Assembly: GCA_014380625.1 (NCBI GenBank)
Contig: JACMJL010000157.1
Span: forward strand, 1-52,845
Source of the DNA: Clostridiaceae bacterium
Lineage (GTDB): Bacteria; Bacillota; Clostridia; Clostridiales; Clostridiaceae
Reading direction: 5' to 3'
Length of the DNA: 52,845 nucleotides
Position 1 is the stretch's first letter. Every line of letters starts with the position of its first letter. Under the pieces are notes generated by a model. The model did no database searches. It was not told where the DNA came from and was given only the letters and a program-made list of their open reading frames with translations. Shown here in pieces: positions 16,845 to 25,669 of this stretch. The position numbers were made by a program, and so were the translations under genes.

Positions 16845-16884
16845 GGATGTTTCAAAATAATTAATGACTTTGAGACATCCTTTC
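16845..16884 (+). terminator. Terminator-like hairpin, CTCAAA-family copy 1
   Basis: GGATGTTTCAAA pairs with a TTTGAGACATCC arm (one G-T pair), followed by TTTC. It sits six bases after the kinase-like gene. It shares its core with hairpins at 17485, 23193 and 35214. Confidence 0.7.
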
Positions 16885-16989
16885 AATAAAAAAGATCTGA
16901 GGATAATTAGTCATCTTCAAAGAAATAACAAGCCAGTATTCTTTGACTCGTTATTTTATTTCAGATGCCTTATTCCACAGATCAAAAGT

Positions 16990-17391
16990 TTACTGACAGA
17001 TAAAGCTATCTATTTTCCTTAAGTCCGTACCAAAATATACCCATCTGTGTCCCGTCCATCTAAAACCAGATGCCGATTTTCTTCCAACCTGAGTTAACCA
17101 AGCCCAAAAGCTACTTCCATTTGTAAGCCATATATAAATGTAATGGAACTTACATGGTCTTATAGCTCCACCTTCTATTGACATAGGTGACATTCCTAAA
17201 TAAGATTTTACATTACCTTCATTCTTGTGAGGTACTCCGCTAGGGGGTGGTCCATTTGGTACTGATGAGGGTTGATTCTCTTGCATTCCTTCTTTATTTT
17301 GAGAGTCCCCACCAAAAGTTGGAGGAGGTGACATTGGATATTCTGATCTATAATTACAATATGGGCAATCAAAGTTATTGTTAAGGTACAT
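16990..17391 (-). CDS. Pro/Gln-rich protein with CPYC motif, probable spore-surface protein (paralogue 1)
   Basis: A 133-aa protein, no signal peptide. Residues 9-12 are CPYC within FDCPYCNYRSEYP. Residues 20-60 are low-complexity (Pro, Gly, Asn, Ser). The C-terminal part (about 63-133) is conserved with the neighbour at 17537, with GAIRPCK, YIYIWLTNG, FWAWLTQVGR, RWTGHRWVYFGTDLRKIDSF and a final cysteine. Similar C-terminal domains occur in small clostridial proteins of unknown role. The promoter matches the sigma-K pattern, so I infer late mother-cell expression and a place in coat or exosporium. Function is not known. Confidence 0.75.
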   Translation of the reverse strand: MYLNNNFDCPYCNYRSEYPMSPPPTFGGDSQNKEGMQENQPSSVPNGPPPSGVPHKNEGNVKSYLGMSPMSIEGGAIRPCKFHYIYIWLTNGSSFWAWLTQVGRKSASGFRWTGHRWVYFGTDLRKIDSFICQ

Positions 17392-17420
17392 GCTATATTC
17401 TCCTAATAAGTATTTCAGTT

Positions 17421-17451
17421 TATTATATGTAATAAATCATAAAATTGTTAA
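17421..17451 (-). promoter_or_regulatory. Sigma-K-type sporulation promoter, paralogue 1
   Basis: On the minus strand CATATAATA (17421-17429) fits the sigma-K -10 pattern CATAnnnTA. An AC (17447-17448, within TTAACA) lies exactly 17 bases upstream. The same arrangement precedes the second paralogue. Sigma-E is the main alternative. Confidence 0.6.
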
Positions 17452-17484
17452 TATGAATTATTCATCCAATATAAGTTATACACG

Positions 17485-17527
17485 AAAAGGGGATGTCTCA
17501 AAATAATTAGTTATTTTGAGACACCCC
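17485..17527 (-). terminator. Terminator of paralogue 2, CTCAAA-family copy 2
   Basis: On the minus strand the arms GGGTGTCTCAAAATAA and TTATTTTGAGACATCCC pair with one G-T, followed by TTTT. It ends the gene at 17537-17986 and isolates it from the next paralogue. Confidence 0.8.
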
Positions 17528-17536
17528 CTCAAAAGC

Positions 17537-17986
17537 TTATCTACAAAAGAAGCTATCAATCCGTCTTAAGTCTGTGCCAAAATATACCCATCTACGTCCA
17601 GTCCATCTATACCCTGATACTGATCTTCTTCCAACGTAGGTTAGCCAAGCCCAAAAACTATTTCCATTTGTAAGCCATATATAAACATATCTATACCTAC
17701 AAGGTCTTATGGCTCCTGAGTCTATTGCCATGGGCGACATTCCTGAATAAGACTTTACACCGCTGAGATTTTTTGAAGGCACCATATTAGGTGGTGGTCC
17801 ACTTGGTGGAGATGATTGCTGTTGTCCAGGCATTCCTCCCATATTTGGTGGTCCGCTTGGTGGCCTGAAATCCTGTGAATCCTCGTAATATTCCATCTGA
17901 TCTTCATCAAAGAATTCAGATGGTGATATAGGATATTCAGACCTATAGTTACAATATGGGCAATCAAAATCATAATTAAAATACAT
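17537..17986 (-). CDS. Pro/Gln-rich protein with CPYC motif, probable spore-surface protein (paralogue 2)
   Basis: A 149-aa paralogue of the gene at 16990. It starts with YFNYDFDCPYCNYRSEYPIS, has an acidic then Pro/Gln-rich spacer (about residues 22-75), and ends with the conserved domain (about 79-149) with AIRPCRYRYVYIWLTNGNSF, YVGRRSVSGYRWTGRRWVYF and LRRIDSFFC. The ribosome site and the bases before the ATG are nearly the same in both copies, so the duplication took in the promoter. The spacers have diverged in length while the tail is well kept. Function unknown; spore coat or exosporium is inferred from the promoter. Confidence 0.75.
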   Translation of the reverse strand: MYFNYDFDCPYCNYRSEYPISPSEFFDEDQMEYYEDSQDFRPPSGPPNMGGMPGQQQSSPPSGPPPNMVPSKNLSGVKSYSGMSPMAIDSGAIRPCRYRYVYIWLTNGNSFWAWLTYVGRRSVSGYRWTGRRWVYFGTDLRRIDSFFCR

Positions 17987-18015
17987 TTTTTATTCTCCTA
18001 ATAAGTATTACAATT

Positions 18016-18046
18016 TATTATATGAGATTAGGGATCAAAGTGTTAA
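18016..18046 (-). promoter_or_regulatory. Sigma-K-type sporulation promoter, paralogue 2
   Basis: Minus-strand CATATAATA (18016-18024) with AC (18042-18043, within TTAACA) 17 bases upstream matches the sigma-K pattern and repeats the layout before paralogue 1. Confidence 0.6.
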
Positions 18047-18126
18047 TAATTTTTTTTATTTATATAGGTATATTTTTGCTCTATTTTCAAAAAATAACCT
18101 CAATAATATTTATCTAGGAGGCAACA

Positions 18127-19698
18127 ATGAAAAACAAGGAAATACCTTTTAATGATACTTTTCAAGAAGCTCCAAATTCATTTTGGCTTGCTTCAACTGA
18201 AATTACTAATTATCCATCCCTATATGAAAATATTGAGACAGAAGTAGCAATAATTGGAGGAGGTATAGCAGGTATAACGGTTGCTTCCCTATTAAAAAGA
18301 GAGGGACTAAAGGTAGTATTAATAGAGGCTAACCGCATAACTCAAGGAACTACTGCACATACCACTGCTAAAATAACCTCACAACACGATTTAACCTATA
18401 CCACTTTAGTAAAAAAAATGGGTGAAGAAAAAGCACGTATGTATGGGGAGTCTAACCAATCTGCAATCAGTTTAATTTCAGATATTATAAAGGAAAATCA
18501 AATAAGTTGTGACTTTTCTTCTCGTCCTGCTTATATTTTTACTGAGGATGAAGAATATCTTGAAAAGATCAAGGCCGAAGTTAAGACTGCTAAAAACCTT
18601 GGTTTGCCTGCATCTTTTACAGAAACATTACAGCTTCCTTTGAATATAAAGGGGGCAATCAGATTCGATAATCAAGCACAATTTCATCCTAGAAAATATC
18701 TATTAGCTTTAGCTAAAAGTATACCTTTAAATGGCAGCTATATTTTTGAAAATACTAGAGTGTTAGATATAGAACAAGGAAAAAAGTTAACTTTAATTAC
18801 TAACCAAAACAAAAAAGTCACTGCTGAAAAAGTGATTATTTGTTCTCACTTTCCCTTTTATGATGGGCTTGGTTTTTATTTCACAAGAATCCATACTTCC
18901 AGATCTTATATTATTGGAATTAAAACAAAGGAAAAAATTCCTGATGGTATGTTTAAAAACGCCGAAAACCCCACGCTCTCTCTCCGAACCCAGAAATATG
19001 AAGATGGTGAAATGTTACTAATAGTTGGTGCAGACCATAAAACCGGTGAAAATAAAGATACTACCATGCACTATACAAACTTAATAAATTATGCTAAGGA
19101 AACTTTCAAAATGGAAAAGCTCTTATATCGTTGGTCCACTCAAGACTGCATGACCCTGGATAATGTTCCTTATATCGGAAATTTAACTTCTAAAACTCCA
19201 AATATCTATGTAGCAACTGGTTTTGGAAAATGGGGAATGACCCATGGCACCCTATCTGCAATGATAATTAGTGATTTAATTGTTAAAGGGAAAAGTCCCT
19301 ATGAGGAGTTATATTCTCCCTCAAGATTTACGCCAGTGGCTTCTGCAGAGAATTTCGTTATACAAAATTTAGATGTTGCTAAAAAATTTATTGGTGGTAA
19401 GATAGCTCCCGTTCCAAATAACGTAGATATTCCTATTGGTAATTCAAAGATAATTGAAGCTGAGGCTGGAAAATTTGGTGCGTATAGAGATCAAGAAGAA
19501 AATCTTCATCTTGTAAATTTAACTTGTACACATATGGGTTGCTCTCCAGTATGGAATTCTGCTGAAAAATCTTGGGACTGCCCTTGTCATGGCTCAAGAT
19601 TTTCCTATAAGGGTGATATCCTTGAAGGTCCTGCCCACGAACCATTAATGCAGTTACATGAAGGTCCTAACAAAGTTGAACCTAATATAATTCCATAA
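18127..19698 (+). CDS. FAD-dependent oxidoreductase fused to a Rieske [2Fe-2S] domain
   Basis: A 523-aa soluble protein. Residues about 35-400 form a DAO/GlpO-type FAD domain, with the dinucleotide motif VAIIGGGIAGITVASLL and a C-terminal TPNIYVATGFGKWGMTHGT segment of the FAD site. Residues about 430-515 form a Rieske domain with CTHMGC and CPCHGS as cluster ligands. Proteins of this architecture are found in clostridia and bacilli, but their substrates are mostly unknown. The Rieske centre would pass electrons to or from FAD. It has its own ribosome site (AGGAGG) and appears monocistronic. Confidence 0.9.
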   Translation: MKNKEIPFNDTFQEAPNSFWLASTEITNYPSLYENIETEVAIIGGGIAGITVASLLKREGLKVVLIEANRITQGTTAHTTAKITSQHDLTYTTLVKKMGEEKARMYGESNQSAISLISDIIKENQISCDFSSRPAYIFTEDEEYLEKIKAEVKTAKNLGLPASFTETLQLPLNIKGAIRFDNQAQFHPRKYLLALAKSIPLNGSYIFENTRVLDIEQGKKLTLITNQNKKVTAEKVIICSHFPFYDGLGFYFTRIHTSRSYIIGIKTKEKIPDGMFKNAENPTLSLRTQKYEDGEMLLIVGADHKTGENKDTTMHYTNLINYAKETFKMEKLLYRWSTQDCMTLDNVPYIGNLTSKTPNIYVATGFGKWGMTHGTLSAMIISDLIVKGKSPYEELYSPSRFTPVASAENFVIQNLDVAKKFIGGKIAPVPNNVDIPIGNSKIIEAEAGKFGAYRDQEENLHLVNLTCTHMGCSPVWNSAEKSWDCPCHGSRFSYKGDILEGPAHEPLMQLHEGPNKVEPNIIP

Positions 19699-19724
19699 AA
19701 TTTGAAATATTCTTAATTTAGTTG

Positions 19725-19753
19725 TTTACAAATATTTATAAATGCTATATAAT
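19725..19753 (+). promoter_or_regulatory. Promoter of the leuA T-box leader
   Basis: TTTACA (19725-19730) and TATAAT (19748-19753) with a 17-base spacer, about 25 bases before the T-box leader begins. Confidence 0.75.
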
Positions 19754-19779
19754 TCTTTTAATATAAGTTTTTAATTGCA

Positions 19780-20004
19780 TTGATCAGAAATAGTAAAGGT
19801 TTAGAAATTTTCAGAGAGCCGATATACGCTGAAAATCGGTAATTTCAATATCTTGAACTCATCTGGGAGCAATCTTCTTGAAGTAATGTAGGGGAGATCG
19901 GAGTTCCACCGTTATAAGGATAGATGGTAATAGCCATTAATTTATATGGTTGTAACCTTGAAAAGTGAGTTTTTTAAGTAAAGCTAAACTGAGTGGTACC
20001 GCGG
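19780..20004 (+). promoter_or_regulatory. T-box riboswitch, leucine specifier (CTC)
   Basis: A long leader ends in the T-box sequence GAGTGGTACCGCGG (19991-20004), whose TGG pairs with the free NCCA end of uncharged tRNA. The specifier loop region near 19850-19870 contains GAACTCATC, placing CTC (19858-19860), a leucine codon, at the specifier position. The downstream gene is 2-isopropylmalate synthase, consistent with leucine starvation control. A terminator follows directly. Confidence 0.93.
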
Positions 20005-20010
20005 GTTAAT

Positions 20011-20041
20011 CTCGTCTCTTTTATAAGAGACGAGTTTTTTT
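20011..20041 (+). terminator. T-box-controlled terminator
   Basis: A 10-bp stem (CTCGTCTCTT with AAGAGACGAG, short loop) is followed by seven Ts. Pairing of the T-box bulge with uncharged tRNA would stabilise the competing antiterminator. Confidence 0.92.
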
Positions 20042-20070
20042 ATTTCAAAAAATAGAATGGAGTTGATCAA

Positions 20071-21735
20071 ATGTCTTATAAAAACTACAAAGAATATCCT
20101 TTCGTCAACCTAATTAATCGAGAATGGCCAAGCAAAAGAATTACCAATGCTCCAATTTGGTGTAGTGTAGATTTACGTGACGGAAATCAATCCCTTCCAA
20201 CACCTATGAATATAGAGGAAAAACTGAGTTTTTTTAATTTATTAGTATCTTTAGGTTTTAAAGAAATTGAAATAGGCTTTCCATCTGCTTCAAATACAGA
20301 GTATCAATTTACACGTAAATTAATTGAAGAGAACCTTATTCCAGAGGATGTAACCATCCAAGTATTAACTCAATCAAGAGACCATCTGATTGAAAAGACC
20401 TTTGAAGCCTTAATTGGAGCGAAAAATGCTATCGTCCACTTATATAATTCTACTTCTACTCTTCAAAGGAAAGTGGTCTTTAACAAAAGTAAGGAAGAAA
20501 TCATAGAAATTGCTATCCATGGAGCAGATCTTTTAAATAAATACAGTTTAAAATACCCCGAAACTAATTTCTCCTTTGAATATTCCCCTGAAAGCTTCAC
20601 TGGTACAGAACTAGATTACTCTCTTGAAATCTGCCAAGCAGTTTTAGATGTGTGGAAACCTACGCCTGAAAAAAAAGCTATCATAAATTTGCCTTCAACT
20701 GTGGAAATGTCTACTCCAAATATTTACGCTGACCAAATAGAATGGTTTTGCAAAAACTTATCAAATAGGAACAGCGTTATTATTAGCCTTCATACCCATA
20801 ATGACCGTGGAACTTGCACTGCTTCAAGTGAGCTTGGTTTACTAGCAGGAGCTGATCGTGTTGAAGGCACACTTTTCGGTAACGGTGAAAGAACAGGTAA
20901 TCTTGATATAGTAACCTTAGCTTTAAATTTATTTACTCAGGGAATCGATCCTAAACTTGATTTTACAAAACTTACCCAAGTTGTAGAGCTTTATGAAGAA
21001 TGTACTAAAATGAGTGTCCACGAGAGACATCCTTATGCTGGCAAATTGGTTTTCACAGCATTTTCTGGTTCTCATCAAGATGCTATTCGAAAAGGTCTTC
21101 AAGTTAGAGAAAAAGAAAATGCTACCTACTGGGAGGTTCCATATCTTCCAATAGATCCCCACGATATAGGGAGAAAATACGAAGAAATTATTCGTATAAA
21201 TAGCCAATCTGGTAAGGGTGGAGCAGCCTATATCTTAGAAACAGAATTTGGATTCTTCCTTCCAAAATCTATGCATGATGATTTCGGAAAAATAGTTAAG
21301 AATAAATCTGATCAATCAAGTTCAGAACTTTCTCCAAATATTATATTTAATTTGTTTAGGGATGAATATATTAATATAAAAACCCCCTACCATTTAAAAA
21401 ATTACAAACTAAATTCTGTACAAAATGTAGAAACAGACGAAAATATAGTACAACTTCAAGCACTTATATCTATTAACCAGGAAGAACGTGAAATTCAAGG
21501 GACAGGTAATGGACCTGTAGATGCATTCTTTAACGCTCTTCATGATTCAAATATAAATGGTTGTAATTTTATTTCCTATGATGAACATGCCCTTGAAATA
21601 GGTTCAAATTCAAAGGCTGTAGCCTATATCCAAATTGAAAACAAAGGCAAAAGATATTTTGGAGTAGGCGTATCAGAAAACATTGACACTGCATCAATAA
21701 ATGCATTGGTAAGTGCAATAAATAGATGTAATTAA
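20071..21735 (+). CDS. leuA: 2-Isopropylmalate synthase, long type
   Basis: Condenses acetyl-CoA with 2-ketoisovalerate, the committed step of leucine synthesis. The 554-aa protein is of the long LeuA class (also in actinobacteria and yeast). The catalytic HMGL-like TIM barrel spans about 20-300, with WCSVDLRDGNQSL, SLHTHNDRGT and GTLFGNGERTGN. The C-terminal leucine-binding LeuA_dimer domain spans about 425-550. In most relatives RDGNQ is followed by ALIDPM; here it is SLPTPM. A T-box reading a leucine codon controls it, and no other leu gene follows, so the rest of the pathway lies elsewhere. Confidence 0.93.
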   Translation: MSYKNYKEYPFVNLINREWPSKRITNAPIWCSVDLRDGNQSLPTPMNIEEKLSFFNLLVSLGFKEIEIGFPSASNTEYQFTRKLIEENLIPEDVTIQVLTQSRDHLIEKTFEALIGAKNAIVHLYNSTSTLQRKVVFNKSKEEIIEIAIHGADLLNKYSLKYPETNFSFEYSPESFTGTELDYSLEICQAVLDVWKPTPEKKAIINLPSTVEMSTPNIYADQIEWFCKNLSNRNSVIISLHTHNDRGTCTASSELGLLAGADRVEGTLFGNGERTGNLDIVTLALNLFTQGIDPKLDFTKLTQVVELYEECTKMSVHERHPYAGKLVFTAFSGSHQDAIRKGLQVREKENATYWEVPYLPIDPHDIGRKYEEIIRINSQSGKGGAAYILETEFGFFLPKSMHDDFGKIVKNKSDQSSSELSPNIIFNLFRDEYINIKTPYHLKNYKLNSVQNVETDENIVQLQALISINQEEREIQGTGNGPVDAFFNALHDSNINGCNFISYDEHALEIGSNSKAVAYIQIENKGKRYFGVGVSENIDTASINALVSAINRCN

Positions 21736-21911
21736 AATTAAGTTATTTTCTTTCAGATGCCTAAGTTGCATTAGCAATACGAATTTGCTTTATTTTTTGC
21801 TTTATGATAAAATTACCATTAAATGTTTATAATCCTAAGAGTCTAAGAATTGGTTACTTTATCCATGGAAAATTCAACAAATAGACTACTTAGTCATAAG
21901 GGAGGAAAGTT

Positions 21912-23189
21912 TTGTTTAGTTTAAAACAAGAGAAAAAAAACTTAAAAATCATTCTAGGAATTACCTGTTTAATATTTTTTATAATTAACATTTTTTCAAT
22001 TATAAAATATGGAAATTCTACATTATTAGGTAGTTTAACCAAACCTGATAATGATGACGTTAAATTTATTAGGAGTGCTTGGTTGCTCGTTGATACAGGG
22101 CAATATATTTATCACAATCCTGGTACCTCAACTGTATTTATGATGCCTGGTTTATCCATTACTTTAGCCTTTTTTGTAATGATTTTCGGGAAATTCGGAG
22201 GAATTACTGCATTTAGAGTATTTCAAGCAATAATTCAAACAGGCTCCTTATATCTAGTATTTTTAATAGCCAGGAAAATATTCACAAGTAAAGTTGCTAT
22301 TGTAGCAGTAATTTTTAGTACCCTATGCATTTCAGATTATTGGGTAACAAATCTTATATTAACGGAAAGTATATTTAAATTTTTCGTATTACTGCTAGTG
22401 TATCTTTCAATCTTCGCAATTGAAGAAAAAAGTACAAGATATTATATTTATGGTGGTATTGCCTGGGGAATAGGAACTATGTTTAGACCTACAATTGCTA
22501 CCTTTCCAATAATTATTTTAATAATGTGGCTTTTAAACAAATATAACTTTAAAGAAATATTTAGATATACTGCGGTTGTAGCTTTAACATTTTGTTTGAT
22601 TCTTTCACCTTGGTGGATACGAAATTATTCTGTTTTTCATAAGTTTATACCCTTAACTCTAGCCACAGGAAACCCAATGCTTCAAGGTACCTACATTAAT
22701 TATGATCAAAGTAGTAGAAAAACAGATGGTCTGGACTATTCCCAATTTAAATATCCTGCGGGAAGCGAGTTAGCAAATAATGCTGTGGAGATGAAAATTT
22801 CAAAATACAGATTGATAAATTTAGTACCAAAAGAACCACTTAAATTTCTAGCCTGGTATACTGTAGGTAAAGCTAAGGATCAAATACAATCTCCATTTAT
22901 TTGGAGAGAATTCTTGGGAATTAAGTATGTAATGGCCTACTTATGGCATTATTTAATATTAATATTTGGAGTAATAGGTATTATCAAATTTTATTTAAAT
23001 AAAAATAGAAATAAGATGGGAACTATAGTTTTTGCCATGGTCTTATATTTTATAATAGTTTATCTACCTTTTTATGCCTTTGAAAGATATTTTTATCCTG
23101 CCATACCTTTTATGATTGTTTTTGCTGCATCTAGTTCAACTAGTATTTTTACTAATATCAGTAGTAGAAAAAATAAAAGTATAAACTAA
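21912..23189 (+). CDS. GT39/ArnT-like membrane glycosyltransferase, paralogue 1
   Basis: A 425-aa polytopic protein with about ten membrane helices and a loop carrying NDDVKFIRSAW after the first helix, similar to the acidic loop of GT-C enzymes (PMT/ArnT family) that use polyprenyl-phosphate sugars. The start is TTG at 21912 with GGAGG six bases upstream. A close paralogue lies in opposite orientation at 26159. A GT2 of the dolichyl-phosphate-sugar synthase type lies between them and could supply the lipid-linked sugar donor. The acceptor, whether wall polymer, lipid or protein, is unknown. Confidence 0.8.
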   Translation: MFSLKQEKKNLKIILGITCLIFFIINIFSIIKYGNSTLLGSLTKPDNDDVKFIRSAWLLVDTGQYIYHNPGTSTVFMMPGLSITLAFFVMIFGKFGGITAFRVFQAIIQTGSLYLVFLIARKIFTSKVAIVAVIFSTLCISDYWVTNLILTESIFKFFVLLLVYLSIFAIEEKSTRYYIYGGIAWGIGTMFRPTIATFPIIILIMWLLNKYNFKEIFRYTAVVALTFCLILSPWWIRNYSVFHKFIPLTLATGNPMLQGTYINYDQSSRKTDGLDYSQFKYPAGSELANNAVEMKISKYRLINLVPKEPLKFLAWYTVGKAKDQIQSPFIWREFLGIKYVMAYLWHYLILIFGVIGIIKFYLNKNRNKMGTIVFAMVLYFIIVYLPFYAFERYFYPAIPFMIVFAASSSTSIFTNISSRKNKSIN

Positions 23190-23192
23190 TTA

Positions 23193-23240
23193 GGGACTGG
23201 CTCAAAATGATTAATCACTTTGAGCCAGCCCCTTATTTTT
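23193..23240. terminator. Bidirectional terminator, CTCAAA-family copy 3
   Basis: GGGACTGGCTCAAA pairs with a TTTGAGCCAGCCCC arm, followed by TTATTTTTTT. It lies between convergent genes and belongs to the same hairpin family as those at 16845, 17485 and 35214. Confidence 0.85.
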
Positions 23241-23249
23241 TTCAAATAC

Positions 23250-24185
23250 TTATTTTTCATTTTTAATTCTATATTTTATTTCACTTAAATGAAGCTCATA
23301 TAGTCTTTTATTTTGCTTAACAACTGTATCTAAAATTAACGCACAAGACATGGATAAAGTTGAAAGTATTACCAATCCAACTGCTAGAAGTGCAGAGGGT
23401 TGTTTTGTAATTAATTTGGTTTCAATAAATTCAACTATTACTGGTGTTCCAACTGCTAATCCCAAAATTAAAAAAATAAGTGAGCAAATACTAAAAAATA
23501 TTAAAGGTTTGTAGTCTTTAAAAAGAGTGAAAATGGTTCTAAGAACTTTTATTCCATCAGTAAAGGTATTTAGCTTTGAAAAACTTCCTTCTGGCCTGTC
23601 CCTATACACAATGGGAATTTCTTTAACTAAAAATTTTTTATCTAGAGCATGGATGCTTATTTCAGTTTCAATTTCAAAGCCTTCACTTAGAATTGGCATT
23701 GACTTTACAAATTCTTTATCAAAACTTCTATAACCAGTCATAATATCATTTATATTACTTGAAAACAATTTATTTATTAAGGTTCTAACCGTTACATTTC
23801 CTAAGTTATGAAACTTTCTTTTATTCTCATTTTTATATGTACCGTTAGAATGTCTATCCCCTATAACCATGTTAGCTTCCTTTTTAATTATAGGTTCAAT
23901 AAGTGCATGAACGAATTCTGCAGGATACGTATCATCTCCATCTGCCATTACATAGCAATCTGCATCTATATCCATAAACATTGAACGCACCACATTTCCT
24001 TTACCCTGTCTGTATTCTTTTTTAACTATAGCTCCACTTTTTTCAGCTATTTCAAAGGTTTTATCCTTTGAGTTATTATCATATACATAAACCTCGCACT
24101 CAGGTAATTCTTTTTTAAAATCCTTTATTACCTTTTCTATGGTTAATTCCTCATTATAACAAGGAAGTAGTATTGCAATTTTCAA
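23250..24185 (-). CDS. GT2 glycosyltransferase, polyprenyl-phosphate sugar synthase type
   Basis: A 311-aa family 2 glycosyltransferase with a cytoplasmic GT-A domain (about 1-225): AILLPCYNEELTIEKVI, YDNNSKDKT, the metal-binding ADGDDTYP, then FEIETEISIHA. Two C-terminal membrane helices follow (about 233-255 and 268-292). This layout is that of enzymes that load a sugar onto polyprenyl phosphate (DPM1/GtrB-like). I place the start at TTG 24185, because AGGAG lies eight bases before it and the GTG at 24194 falls within that site. It probably supplies donor for the flanking GT39-like enzymes. Confidence 0.88.
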   Translation of the reverse strand: MKIAILLPCYNEELTIEKVIKDFKKELPECEVYVYDNNSKDKTFEIAEKSGAIVKKEYRQGKGNVVRSMFMDIDADCYVMADGDDTYPAEFVHALIEPIIKKEANMVIGDRHSNGTYKNENKRKFHNLGNVTVRTLINKLFSSNINDIMTGYRSFDKEFVKSMPILSEGFEIETEISIHALDKKFLVKEIPIVYRDRPEGSFSKLNTFTDGIKVLRTIFTLFKDYKPLIFFSICSLIFLILGLAVGTPVIVEFIETKLITKQPSALLAVGLVILSTLSMSCALILDTVVKQNKRLYELHLSEIKYRIKNEK

Positions 24186-24332
24186 ATTTATCACTCCTGT
24201 TTTTTAAGTAATTACTAAATTTAACTTATTGTAATATTTTAATCTTGTTAATTATAAACCAAAAACCCAAAATTTTCAACTAAAGAGTCGAAATAAATTA
24301 CAAAAGCTCCCTTTTTCATTGATATACTTTTA

Positions 24333-24593
24333 CTACTCCTCTATTTCTTCAATTACAAACTTATCAAAGTTAATGACTTCAATAAAATTATCCTTTGTAA
24401 AACTTGCCTTACCTCTTTGATTAAACTCTTTTATATTATTAGGCAACCAATATGGTTTTTCAATATCGAAGTTATCACAAATTTCTATTATTGCTGTTTT
24501 TAAATTCTCTTGGTATTCTATAACTTCATTAAAACTTACTACCATATCCTTTTCTATTCTATTATCTATAAGTATTTTTCCCCATAGTTTCAT
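24333..24593 (-). CDS. Hypothetical protein, 86 aa
   Basis: Not recognised. A soluble acidic protein containing MVVSFNEVIEYQENLKTAI, a predicted helix, and a KASFTKDNFIEVINFDKFVI strand-rich tail. AAGGAG precedes the ATG at good spacing. It lies between the TtcA-like gene and the GT2 on the same strand, with gaps of 69 and 147 bases. Confidence 0.7.
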   Translation of the reverse strand: MKLWGKILIDNRIEKDMVVSFNEVIEYQENLKTAIIEICDNFDIEKPYWLPNNIKEFNQRGKASFTKDNFIEVINFDKFVIEEIEE

Positions 24594-24662
24594 ATTAATT
24601 CTCCTTTTTAGACTTAGGACATCTTAAAAAATACTACATCGAATTGTTATTTTTTCATTTGC

Positions 24663-25529
24663 CTAATCCTCATCATAATAATTTAAATATGAATATTGTT
24701 TACCCTTATTTCTCCAACCCAAAATAGCATCTAAATTAACATTTTCCCCTGCTTTAAAAATTGATTTATCAACATCAGGGCAAGTTTTCTTTAATTCTTT
24801 TATCATAGCCTTAATCTCATATCTTTTATTACCAATTTTCTTAGCAGCAACCATGCAAGCGCAATTTAAAGGCCAAATTCCACTCTCTTGTGTAAAATCC
24901 TCTATATATTCTTCATCAATATAATACATTGGTCTAATTAGCTCCATATCTTTAAAGTTATCTGATTTCAATTTTGGTAACATAGTTTTAAAATTTCCTG
25001 CGTACAAAACGTTTAATAAAGTTGTTTCTATAACATCATTAAAATGATGTCCTAATGCAAGTTTGTTACAGCCTAATTCCTTGGCCTTAGAGTACAAGGC
25101 CCCTCTTCTCATCTTTGCACACATATAACAGGGATAATCCTTGGCTATATCATCAACAATCTCAAATATTCCCGAATTAAAAATAGTTATTGGAATACCA
25201 AGATAGGTGCAATTTTCTAGCATAAGTTTTTTTATATCTTCGTGATAACCTGGATCAGCCAATACAAATACTACTTCAAAATCAACCTTTTGTGTCCTCT
25301 TTAACTGTTGAAATAACTTTGCCATGAGTAAGCTATCCTTACCACCAGAAACCGCCACAGCGATTTTATCGCCATCTTCTACTAAGTTATATGTTTTTAC
25401 TGCCTTAATAAATTTAGCCCATATATGTCTTCTATAGGTTTTGGTTATGCTTTGTTCTATCTCTTTTAAAGGTTTTCTGTCGCTAAAAGGAACGAGAACC
25501 TCACATCCATTACCTGCTATTCCACTCAT
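24663..25529 (-). CDS. TtcA-like PP-loop tRNA thiolation protein
   Basis: A 288-aa ATP-pyrophosphatase of the TtcA/TilS superfamily. TtcA enzymes 2-thiolate cytidine 32 of tRNA using ATP and a [4Fe-4S] cluster. The PP-loop VAVSGGKDS is near residue 58, and PCYMC supplies the paired cysteines near residue 134. LALGHHFNDVIETTLLNVLY is typical of the family, and a later NCACMV holds more cysteines. The first 50 residues resemble an extra N-terminal segment rather than a full zinc ribbon. RBS AGGTGAT supports the start. A different sulfuration target (other tRNA position or protein) is possible. Confidence 0.85.
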   Translation of the reverse strand: MSGIAGNGCEVLVPFSDRKPLKEIEQSITKTYRRHIWAKFIKAVKTYNLVEDGDKIAVAVSGGKDSLLMAKLFQQLKRTQKVDFEVVFVLADPGYHEDIKKLMLENCTYLGIPITIFNSGIFEIVDDIAKDYPCYMCAKMRRGALYSKAKELGCNKLALGHHFNDVIETTLLNVLYAGNFKTMLPKLKSDNFKDMELIRPMYYIDEEYIEDFTQESGIWPLNCACMVAAKKIGNKRYEIKAMIKELKKTCPDVDKSIFKAGENVNLDAILGWRNKGKQYSYLNYYDED

Positions 25530-25639
25530 TCTATCACCTATCCTAATTAAGATATTATTATTATTTTAAAAGTAGTTTATACTATAAAAACTTACCACAT
25601 ATTATATCACATGTCTACATTGTATTACACACAAAAAAC

Positions 25640-25667
25640 AACAGCTGTGACCTAGGTCACGGCTGTT
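25640..25667 (-). terminator. Terminator of the 155-aa gene
   Basis: A nearly perfect GC-containing stem (AACAGCCGTGACC with GGTCACAGCTGTT, one mismatch). On the minus strand it is followed by GTTTTTTG, immediately after the stop codon at 25670. Confidence 0.85.
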
Positions 25668-25669
25668 AT

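Noticed and set aside
17755-17973. Second minus-strand frame within the Pro/Gln-rich paralogue 2.
   Set aside because: It is an out-of-frame reading of the low-complexity spacer of a supported gene.
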